A DNA stretch of 64,000 bases from Aphrocallistes beatrix (Eukaryota > Porifera > Hexactinellida > Sceptrulophora > Aphrocallistidae), in contig OY725488.1 of assembly GCA_963281255.1 (NCBI GenBank), positions 11,443,524 through 11,507,523 on the forward strand, read 5' to 3'. The position numbers and the translations under genes are program-made. The notes beneath the pieces were generated by a model. It had not been told where the DNA came from. It did not search any database and worked only from the letters and a program-made list of their open reading frames with translations. Of this stretch, positions 55,861-64,000 are shown piece by piece (the stretch's first letter is position 1; the number at the start of each line of letters is the position of its first letter).

Positions 55861-58800
55861 TGAGGAATTCCCGGAATTCCTCGTAAGGTTCGTTGCCCTC
55901 TCCTTCCGCCGTGTTACACCTTCGGGGCTTTCCTCGTGAAATTCATTGCCTAATTCATCCGGAAGTGTCAATCCTATCGGCATTGGAACTGTATTTGCCG
56001 CTGACTTTTTGCATCGATTTAGATGTACCCACTTCTCCTTTTGGCTCACGGGATCTCTCAACAATGCATTGGCCCCTTTTCTCTCGCGCACCGTGTACGG
56101 ACCGATGTACCGTGGATCCAATGAGTCGTGCTTGGCTTCATTGCTTAAATATACTCGATCTCCCTCAGTAATGCTGCTGTCCTTCTTCTACTACTATTTG
56201 ACTTGCTGCAGATATGACATGCCTTGCAAAACTGGGCTATATCCACGTTCATGCCCTGCCAAAAGTAATAGCACTTTATTGCTTCGAGCGTTCCTTGCCT
56301 CCCTGCGTGCGACCTACCATGTACCATGCTAATCACTTTTCCTTTTAGAGCATTCGGAACCGCGACTTGTCTTCCTCGACACAACATATCGTCGGTTATA
56401 TTCATGTCTCGGTATGATTTGAACTTCTCTGAGCATATTCCACTTTGTTTAACCTGCTGCTTAGCGGGGTTGATAGCTTCATCATTCTCTTGCGCTGACC
56501 TTAATTCATTAATCCACTCAGGGTGACCTGAGAGAACGTAGACCCGATCTTCGAACGACTCTCGCAGTTAACCTCTTCATCGTAAAAGTTTGTACCCCTG
56601 CTCAGTGTATCCGCTACAGTATTGTCACTCCCTTTCCGATATACAACCTCGTAATCTAGGTCCTCCAGTTCCATTATCCATCTCGCGAAGGTATTGCGGG
56701 GGTCTTTTTGCTTCTTCATCCACACGAGAGGGTTATGGTCCGTGATCAGGTAGACATGGGTGGCCGCTCTCAAATAGTCGTACCACTTCCGCGTAGCGCT
56801 GACCAAAGCCCAAGCTTCTCTTTGACCGGCAGAATACCTCCGCTGACTCCCATTCAATGTCGTGGAAAAGTAACTAATCGGACGCAATATACCAGTGCGC
56901 GGATCTTCCTGAGACAATACTGCTGCCACCCCCACTGAACTAGCATCAGCCTCAACGAAAAAGGGCGAGTCCCATTTGGGATGGGCTAACACCACCGGTT
57001 CGTGGGCAAGCCTCCGGCATAGCGTCTGGAATGCCTCTTGACACTTGACGTCCCAATTCCAGGTAGAAGATTTCCTCATTAGCATGTGTAGTGGTTCGGC
57101 GATAGTTGATAGATCCGGGATATACTGCCTATAATAATTTATCATCCCCATAAACCTCTGCAGCTCCTTTATTCTTGTTGGAGTAGGGAAGCTAACGATG
57201 CGCTCCACCATCTCGCCCCCTGGCCTACGGCCGTCTTCAGAAATCTCGAGTCCAAGGAAAACACCGCTTCCATACCCAAAACGACATTTGTCGCGCCTGA
57301 GCTGGATGTTAGCTGCTTTAAAGGATTCGAGCGCTCTCTTCAAGTCGATCAGATGACTCTGTATTCTTGGCTCCGTTGAGAGCGATGTCTAGGATACGCT
57401 GGAATGTACTCTGGCTGTTACACAGGCCGAAGGGCATCACAAACATCTCGTAGTGGCCACGAGGGACGGTAAACGCGGTTTTCTCTACATCTTCCTTTTT
57501 TAGCTTTACACACCAATACGCCGATGCGCAATCTTAGTTTTTGATAGTCGATGGCAAACCGCAAGCTACCATCCTTTTTCTTGACCATTACCACTGGCCT
57601 GCTCCATGGTCAGTTGGAGGGCCGACAGATACCATTCCGTAGCATCTGCTCTATCTGCCTGTTAATCTCTGCTTCTGTCCCAGGAGACACGCCTCAACCT
57701 CTGTTTCACTGGCAAGGCCCCAACAGTATCGATGGCATGTTCTCCAAGGTGCGTTGTAGCTGGCTTCTTGGGATTCGAGGCGAAAACTCCATCAAATTCC
57801 GTCAGAAGTTCAGTCAACGCCCTTCTTTCAGTTTCGTTCAATCCTGGGTTGACGTCAAAGCGTGCATTGCTATCCACGTCTTGTGAATCACACAATTGAG
57901 AAACTACAGCACGTGTAACGGCGGAGCCGCCTCTAATCGAGGCTGAGGGGTGCTTACGAACACCTCCCAGATGCACTTGGCACGAATCCCAGTCGAACTT
58001 TACTGATTTGAATTTCCCAAGAGATTCCCGACCCAAGATTACTACTGGTTCAGCGCTTTCGAGTACTTGGAATGACTGATCTAATTCTTGTCCATCGCCA
58101 ACATCTACCTTAAGGTTCACAATCCCTGCCACGGTAACTGGAGATTTACATAGACCATATACCAACCCAGAACATTCCTCTAATAAGTGGATTAGTCCTA
58201 GGCGTCTAAGGGTAACCTCGTCTATCACCGCCGGGCTAGCCCCCCCCCGTATCTAACAGTGCATTCGTTCGTTTTCCATTAAGGCAAATCTCTAGTGTAA
58301 CACAGCTCTCCCATTCGTTAGGACCAATGGTATAGATTCTGTCTTTCCCACGCGGAGCCGAGAGTGGCCTGGTCTTACATTGATCGGCATCATGACCTTG
58401 ATTTCCACAGATTGCACAAGTGCGTTTGGGCAGACCTTCCACCCATGTGCACGGCTCTTGCAGATATAACACTCGAATCTTTGCCTCGCGTCTCTTGGTT
58501 TGTATCCACTTCGCACATACTTATTCGTGTCTCTGCGAGTTATTAAAATGTCCTGCACTTCGTCCTTCCCTCCGACTTCCTGGGATTCGAAGGCCTTAAA
58601 GCTGGGCTCAACTTCCGCTATTTCTACCTTGCCTAAATCTCGATAGCCTTTATCAACTGGTAGCCCGCGTTCTGAAAGCAGGACCTTTATCTTAACTATG
58701 AGCTCTCCTCCTTCTGCTTCATTAACGTTTTCCTTTTCAGCTAATTCTGATTTTATTTTCCCTTGAATCTCCTTGGGTAGTTGTGCGGTAAGTAGCACAC

Positions 58801-59183
58801 ATGTCGTTCGGACTGAGAGGTTAGCTCGTTTGGCTTCCTTCCGCAGTGAGTAGTAATAATCCCCAATGGTTTCTCCCGGCCTCCACTTCATATCGCAGAC
58901 ACGAAGGATAGAAGTGTATTCATCAGTAGGGGGATCCAGCCGCTCCCTCAGTCTTGAATGCTTCGTCGAGAGTAGTGCTCGCCTGAACAACCACCCTTAC
59001 CACTTCTCGCTCCTCTACACTGCGGCATATGTAAGCGGGAAGCATTCCCATTGCCAGTTTCAAACCGTTTTCTCCCTGGGCCACCAGAGGGCCTGTAGCA
59101 GCGCGAAATAGCAGTTCCCAATTCTCCACTCGTTCTCCAGGTATGAGATGTGGGACAGCCATACTCGAATTGGGGGTAGCCAT
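55786..59183 (-). pseudogene. Gypsy gag-pol, frame-broken and internally deleted
   Basis: Read from the minus strand: a gag start at 59183 (MATPNSSMAVPHLIPGERVE) and a capsid-like frame 58990-58292. Two CCHC zinc knuckles lie in different frames (CYICKSRAHGWKVC; CAICGNQGHDADQC). The protease motif LLDTG at about 58255 is separated from the rest of the protease by a frame change at a C9/G9 run (58240-58248). Then come LGRESLG and the RT start near 57700. The RT palm is deleted in two places, including the catalytic Y-x-D-D. RT thumb and RNase H are intact in frame 57343-56501 (EADASSVGVAAVLSQ, TDHNPLVW). The integrase zinc finger is at 56405-56145; its catalytic core is deleted; the C-terminal domain is at 56121-55786. 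Non-functional. Confidence 0.9.
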
Positions 59184-59239
59184 GATAGTTGAGGTAATTG
59201 TTACTTATGTATCAAGGTATGCAGTGCTATAAATATAAC

Positions 59240-59864
59240 TGTTGCAGTGTAAATGCGAAACTGGTGTATTCGCGAATACACTGAATATAGTTGGTGGATT
59301 CGCGAATACACTGAATAGTTGGTGGATTCGCGAATACACCGGTGCAAATGCGAAACCTTTTTATCTTAAATCTTGTGGTTGATTTATATTTCTCATAGGA
59401 ACAACTAGATTTTACAACAAAACTTTTAATCAAGATCAATGAATGTAAAACCTTATTCTAAATCGTTCTCATGTATTCTTCAAGCATTATAAATTATTCT
59501 TACATTACTACATACATCACTCCTCATGCTATGTTATATTATTTGCATTTTGGTATGTTTTAAGTTTAGAAACTTTACTTTCTCACGCCAAAAATGTAGT
59601 TGTATAGTAGCTTTGAAAACATGTTGTTTACATCATCTTACTATCAAATTTTTAGTTATGAAACAGCTGAGTATTACTAATAATAGTGTAAATACTACGT
59701 ATTTCCTTTGAGTTATATAATAAACCAACCATAAGATTTAAGATTAAAAGGTTTCGCATTTGCACCGGTGTTTTCGCGAGTCCACCAACTATTCAGTGTA
59801 TTCGCGAATCCACTAACTATTCAGTGTATTCGCGAATCCACCAGTTTCGCATTTACCTGCAACA
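59240..59864. mobile_element. 625-bp MITE in the gypsy 5' LTR, TSD TAAC
   Basis: TGTTGCAG...CTGCAACA ends with TAAC duplicated (59236-59239, 59865-59868). Arms contain GTAAATGCGAAACTGGTG and repeated GGATTCGCGAATACACTGAA units (about 27 bp), present inverted on the right arm. No ORF. The TGT...ACA ends and 4-bp duplication resemble those of the Ginger-like element, although the sequences are unrelated. Confidence 0.88.
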
Positions 59865-60119
59865 TAACCATAGCAAGGTATATTATCGAGAAGTAACAAT
59901 TAGCTAAATAGGCCCTAGTGTTTGAGTATCTAACTCAAGTAAACTGTTCTACTTGAGGTTAACTAATAAACTAAGTAATCTTCCCATGACATGATGATGA
60001 AGCATATTCTCCTTGCTATCACACTGGAGTGGATAGCGACGCGGATAGCGTCGTTTCATTGTCAGAAGTAGTGTGGATATTCTCATAAGAATGAATGCAT
60101 CCATGTACAGAGAAAGCTT

Positions 60120-60525
60120 GCAGATTTGAGTAAGTTTCCTCTACTGAGGAAACTGAAGAAGAAACTGGAGGCAGCCGAACATTCATCCCACAAACCAAAC
60201 AAACAAGTCTTAAGTCAGGAGCAAATACCCCTGTTAAACTACTCTGAATTCAGAACCAACTCTTACTTAGCCATCCAAAAATATAAAACCTATTCCTCAA
60301 ATCGCTGCTACGAACCAAGATAAGACATCAGTCTATGTTAACAGAGAAGCTATATAAACCGACCCCAATCTACAAGCGTATGTCGCTGCGATAGATGAAA
60401 GGCTGCCTCAAGGGTTCAAACCTGCAAAAAAGGATCCAAGTCCCGCATCTGCTGAACCAAAACAGAGAAGAAAATGTCGGTCGACAGACCAATAGTGCAG
60501 CTCCAGGAAGTGACTCGAAGGAACA
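60120..60525 (+). pseudogene. Possible decayed coding segment, unidentified
   Basis: One frame reads FPLLRKLKKKLEAAEHSSHK and NSYLAIQKYKTYSSNRCYEP. After stops and a frame change another reads DPNLQAYVAAIDERLPQGFK then PAKKDPSPASAEPKQRRKCR. The base composition is less AT-rich than the flanks, and the residues look protein-like. I do not recognise them. It may be exons of a host gene fragment next to the gypsy insertion. Confidence 0.3.
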
Positions 60526-60691
60526 TGAAAAGTGAATATCGGAATACAACGGGAAATACTCATTTTAGGGAATTCAAAGTGTGAAAATCGGAATCCACAT
60601 ACTTTAATATCCTATATTAGCCGTTGAGAACTCGCATCTAGCTCAAAATAAGATTTTTCAAAAGGTGTTAAAATATGTAAATATACATATG

Positions 60692-61370
60692 CATAGCCTA
60701 CTATAATAAGGCCTCAGAGTAACTTGCGAATTTGGGACTAGGGATGCGGTAGAAAATGGTTGAACAAATACATGAGCTGCCTTAAATCATTAACAAAGCA
60801 CAATAGTTTACGAGAAATCCGACAAATTACCAAATGTGACCAATATGATAAATTGTCTAATAACTCGTAAATTATTAAATTTAGACATATAAATTGTAAT
60901 ATAGCTTAATAAGAAGTAGTCTATTTGCTATCAAATGGAATTACATTTGAATGTCTAGCTAATCGCTGTTTTCAAGATATAACCACAACTGACCAAAACA
61001 CGTTTCCATAGCAACACTGGAATGTAAGAACATTCCATGAAAAAATTCCAAATTTTTCGTATTATCACATTCACATCTCAGTTCTATGCGAAAAACTTTA
61101 TAATAAAAACACTTAGAAGTGCCATTAAACGACCTCTGAAAATCACTAAATTTGACCCAAATATAACCTGTTGCGCAATCATTTGATGACTAATCTAAAT
61201 TTTAACAACGGATATGGGTACTTTGACACCATATTTATATATGCTGGTAGTACATTCCTAAGCTCTATTGTGCTTTGTTAATGATTTAAGGCAACTCATG
61301 TATTTGTTCAACCATCTTCTACCGCATCCCTAGTCAAGTTACTCTTAGGCCTTATATATAGTAGGCTATG
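60692..61370. mobile_element. Foldback element with about 105-bp arms
   Basis: CATAGCCTACTATAATAAGG and GACTAGGGATGCGGTAGAAA through CATTAACAAAGCACAATA on the left are inverted at the right end (TATTGTGCTTTGTTAATGAT ... GTAGGCTATG). Outside, GTGTGAAAATCGGAATCCAC...GCCGTTGAGAACT (60582-60632) recurs as a direct repeat at 61388-61440. A partial copy is at 44995-45425. Confidence 0.85.
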
Positions 61371-61631
61371 GCATATGTTAGAAACTAGTGTGAAAATAGG
61401 AATCTACATATTCAAATATCCTATATCAGCCGTTGAGAACTAACGCGCTTTGCTGGTCAAATAACGCCCTTTTGATGTTAAATAATGCAACCCAAATAAA
61501 CCGCATAAAAATTGCATAATATAAACACGCTTTCCAATAATCCTGATGGAAGTTGTTTGAAATAACTGCAAATATTTAGCACTTTTTCTGGACTCCATTT
61601 ATTTACAATTGTATTTCATTGGATGATTTTT

Positions 61632-61805
61632 TAGTGCAGCTCCTGTAGAGAGATGCCCTTATGGCATACTAGATGGCGTACCACGTCCCTCCATATGTAT
61701 GTATGTTTATCCGTATGCGCTCTACTGCTAAATCTAACAGTCTGACGATTACAAAATTTCGAAATCTTTACGATGAGATGGCACTGTCAATATTTTACAA
61801 ATGAA
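61632..61805. repeat. Dispersed repeat R1 copy
   Basis: GTGCAGCTCCTGTAGAGAGATG, GGCGTACCACGTCC, a short TATG run, GCTCTACTGCTAAATCTAAC and GGCACTGTCAATATTTTA match 1962-2145. It lies just downstream of the RBR gene. Confidence 0.7.
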
Positions 61806-61929
61806 GAAAATACCTATAATTAATTTATATTTCAACATTAGGGAAATATAAAATTTGTAGCAATAAATCTGCAAGGAATATTATGCTAAACTCTTCCAAA
61901 AACTGTAGTAATATCGATGATAACATCAA

Positions 61930-63241
61930 CTAGATTCTCAGCCTAGTTTGTACAGGAGCCGCATTGCACGTGATTGAACTATAACTTCTACTTTGACAAA
62001 AATAAACTCCTTCTGTCTCTTTGAGGCAAATGAAACAAAATTGTTTGTGACACAACCGGCATATCATGTTATTAGAGTATTCCATATACTCTGTGAGTGT
62101 AAAACATTGAGGACAAGCTCGTATTATAGGAGCTGATACTTTTCTTCCCTTCCTATCTGTAAATTCGTATTTAGGACACTTAGATAATAGTTCGATCATA
62201 AGTTTACAACACTTATTATTCCCACAACCATTCTGATATTTATTTACTTCCTTCCACTCTCTCAAGCAGTACCAGCAAAACACGTTTTTCCTTCCTTTCA
62301 TAGCACAAACAGCGCATTCAACTCTAGGACATTCTGAGTTAATTCTCTGACAGTAACTTGAACAATTCGGACACTGCACGACATCCTGACTCTCACAGAA
62401 GTTTACTGATAGAGCAATCATTAGAAAATGTTTCTCTTCTTCAGTAGGCAACCCAAACTTGATGATATCTTCAATGGAGAGAATGGAGGAACATTGTAGA
62501 CATAATATATTGTGTTGTGAATTGTTAATTTGTAACCAAGCACAATCTAAGATATCGTCAGGACAGACATAATGACCACATTGCATTTTAAGACCACCAC
62601 CATCTTCACAAATGCAACACTCCCCTTTAGGATGAGGGAATGAAACTGTTCTAGTCTCATCTCTATTTTTTGTGAAGTACTTACCTCCTACTCTGAGATC
62701 ACAGATTTGAACACCGTAATTGTCTAGCGCGCACTTCAAAGATCCAGATAATTCTACGAAGGATAAAAAATTAAATAACAACTCATGTAAACACAGAACA
62801 GTTCACAGTTATACCTTCCAATGCCTGAGCAGTAATCACATTGATCTCTCCTATCTTACTCAACTTCTCCTCCAGCTCTCTATCCCAGTCTAGCTCTACA
62901 CCACACATCTTATCTCGTATTTCCTGAAGACTCACTGCTAACTCTTTAATGCGAGCATTGATAGGTGCTACACTCTTCACGACAATTTCTTGGTTCTCCT
63001 CACACTGTACAGTTGATTTTAGTGCTTCTTTCATTCGATCCAAGTCTTGCATCTGTTCTTCAATCTTCTCTACTCTGTAATTAGCCACCAGCTGGTCTAG
63101 CTCTGACAAGAGAGCTGTTTCTCTCTTTTGCAGGATTTGATGAGATCTGAGGAAGTTGGCTTTCAACTCTTTCCTCACTTCTTCTAAAAAGTAGGCTGAC
63201 TCTGCTATGGTCGTTATAAAATTAAAAGTGAGATAACTCAT
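61930..63241 (-). CDS. Coiled-coil RBR-type (RING-IBR-RING2) zinc-finger protein, two exons
   Basis: Exon 1 is 63241-62815 and exon 2 is 62753-61930, separated by a 61-bp intron (62814-62754, GTATAA...GTAG) that joins in phase (GCATTGGAAG / AATTATCTGG). About 416 aa in total. Exon 1 is almost entirely a coiled coil (residues about 15-140). Exon 2 has a RING1-like cluster (CCICEDGG...CGHYVCPDD...CLQC), an IBR (VQCPNCSSYCQRIN...CPRVECAVC...FCWYCLREW...CGNNKC) and a RING2-like cluster (CPQC...ICRLCHKQFCFICL). RBR proteins transfer ubiquitin through a RING2 cysteine. Here the position expected for that cysteine (G-C-N-H-M-x-C in active members) reads Y-S-N-N-M-I-C, so Ser replaces Cys. The start is the first ATG, but an upstream exon cannot be excluded. 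Minus-strand neighbours are absent. Confidence 0.85.
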
Positions 63242-63329
63242 TATTTAGTAAACTATCGGGAATCCATGGCCTCCCAATCTTCCCATCTCCTACAACTCTT
63301 TTAGATTTTCAATTTTGATCCATTCATCC

Positions 63330-63515
63330 TAGGATTATACAGCCCTCCAGTGTTCGATCCTAATTTCAAATCCATAAATTTTCATACACTTAAATCAGTA
63401 AATAACATAATTATAGATAGATGATATTCTAATTCTCTCGCTCCTAAATACTTCGCAGCTAAAAGTATACGCCTAAAAGAGCGTTTCGCAATCCCCTAGA
63501 CAATTCCTTGATTTC
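63330..63515 (-). repeat. Dispersed repeat R4, inverted copy
   Basis: TACAGCCCTCCAGTGTTCGA, CATAAATTTTCATAC and CGCTCCTAAATACTTCGCAG through GAGCGTTTCGCAATCCCCTAG are the inverse of 4362-4555. It lies upstream of the RBR gene start. Confidence 0.7.
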
Positions 63516-63769
63516 TACTCTTATTGGAAATACCTAAACTCAAATGCCACTTACAGAATTAAGAATTGATAAATCAATGATTTTGCTACTTTCTTGATAA
63601 ATGACTTAGGAAGGCAAGGTATGTAATTTTGTATTTCAAGCATATTTTATATAAACAAAAACTATGAAAGAGTAAATATCAATGTGTTGAATCAATGACA
63701 GCCTAGTAACAATAAATAATTATATTGTACAAGTAGTGCACATTCAGATTCACCTTAATGTTTAAATAC

Positions 63770-63860
63770 CAGGGTTGGGTTTTGTCCGTCCAAAACAGGT
63801 TTTGGACAGGGCAGTGGACAAAACCTGGTTTTAACCGGTTAAAACCGGCCAAAACTGGAC
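63770..63860. repeat. Low-complexity AACCGG/TTTTGG repeat
   Basis: Repeated CAAAAC, CCGGTTAAAACCGG and TTTTGGACAG words. Similar in composition to 1100-1260. The remaining 63515-64000 is AT-rich without a supported gene. Confidence 0.5.
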
Positions 63861-64000
63861 AAAACCTAATGGAAACTGTAAATCATTGCAGTGGGTACGA
63901 AACAGTTTAGAATGGAAAGAGAGCGAGGACAATGAATGGATTTTCTTGCTAACTCCTGTTTATTTCCATAACTATATTTTGTATTCGATTTATCATGGAA

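Larger units (their letters stand above)
51157..59991 (-). mobile_element. Ty3/gypsy LTR retrotransposon, TSD TGAT, with nested insertions
   Basis: LTRs of about 155 bp: the 3' LTR is 51157-51234 plus 55567-55643 and the 5' LTR is 59208-59239 plus 59869-59991, since the element reads on minus. They begin TGTCATGGGAAG and end ACA on the minus strand. The duplication TGAT flanks the whole (51153-51156, 59992-59995). A purine-rich tract (TGAGGGGGAGGTGA on minus) abuts the 3' LTR at 55644-55657. Without the three insertions the element would be about 3.9 kb, because RT and integrase cores are deleted. I see no obvious tRNA-complementary primer site after the 5' LTR. Confidence 0.92.

Noticed and set aside
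60120..60525. Naming the protein-like segment after the gypsy insertion
   Set aside because: Frames are broken and no family motif is recognised, so only a low-confidence description is given.
1..64000. tRNA or rRNA genes
   Set aside because: I looked for cloverleaf A/B-box patterns and conserved rRNA text and saw none that I could support by eye.

Overview
The window is eukaryotic and almost certainly from an invertebrate animal. A sponge is my best guess, but the sequence does not prove it. The DNA is AT-rich. The host genes are sparse, and where introns are visible they are small (58-61 bp) with GT-AG ends. The host repertoire is a NACHT-type NLR, a SIRT6/7-like sirtuin, a coiled-coil RBR zinc-finger protein, one orphan exon resembling exportin-2 and a small membrane-protein exon. 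Most of the rest is transposable elements, many with readable termini and target-site duplications (TSDs).

Layout. 0-6.2 kb: an imperfect 184-bp direct repeat, then a sirtuin gene on + (about 1560-3862) whose large intron is filled with dispersed repeats. Its exon 2/3 junction does not close in frame. 6.2-9.7 kb: an intact single-exon NLR gene on - (1136 aa) with death-fold-like N-terminus, NACHT, LRR region and an EPES minisatellite tail. 10-13.8 kb: MITEs and a broken transposon-type gene. 13.8-28.3 kb: three tandem, rearranged copies of a multi-kb unit. Each copy carries one GC-rich exon-like island; copy C has lost the island's splice donor at a deletion junction. 28.7-35.5 kb: a mariner with one in-frame stop, a Penelope-like element with a broken RT catalytic motif, a LINE 3' end and a decayed gypsy fragment.

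36.6-44.2 kb is the most notable part. A 7,225-bp DNA transposon (36991-44215, TSD GAGC, TGT...ACA ends) has long terminal inverted repeats containing a 60-bp tandem unit. It carries an intron-rich gene joining a gypsy-like integrase to an OTU-type cysteine protease domain, a Ginger-like architecture. It has been invaded by a hAT element (38509-40482), a TTAA-flanked foldback element (40750-41290) and a pogo-like MITE array.

44.2-51.1 kb: a membrane-protein ORF, an unexplained hairpin-rich segment, a (TATG)n microsatellite with a MITE inside it, a hAT-like MITE and a second Penelope-like copy. 51.1-60.0 kb: a gypsy retrotransposon with very short (about 155 bp) LTRs and TSD TGAT. Its 3' LTR was split by a 4.3-kb hAT element that was itself split by a Tc1/mariner; its 5' LTR was split by a 625-bp MITE. 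60-64 kb: a foldback element and the RBR gene on -.

Most transposon ORFs are broken by single-base shifts or stops. Some single-base losses recur in apparent host exons, so residual long-read assembly errors should be considered alongside real decay. All element identities come from reading motifs and termini by eye; no database search was possible.
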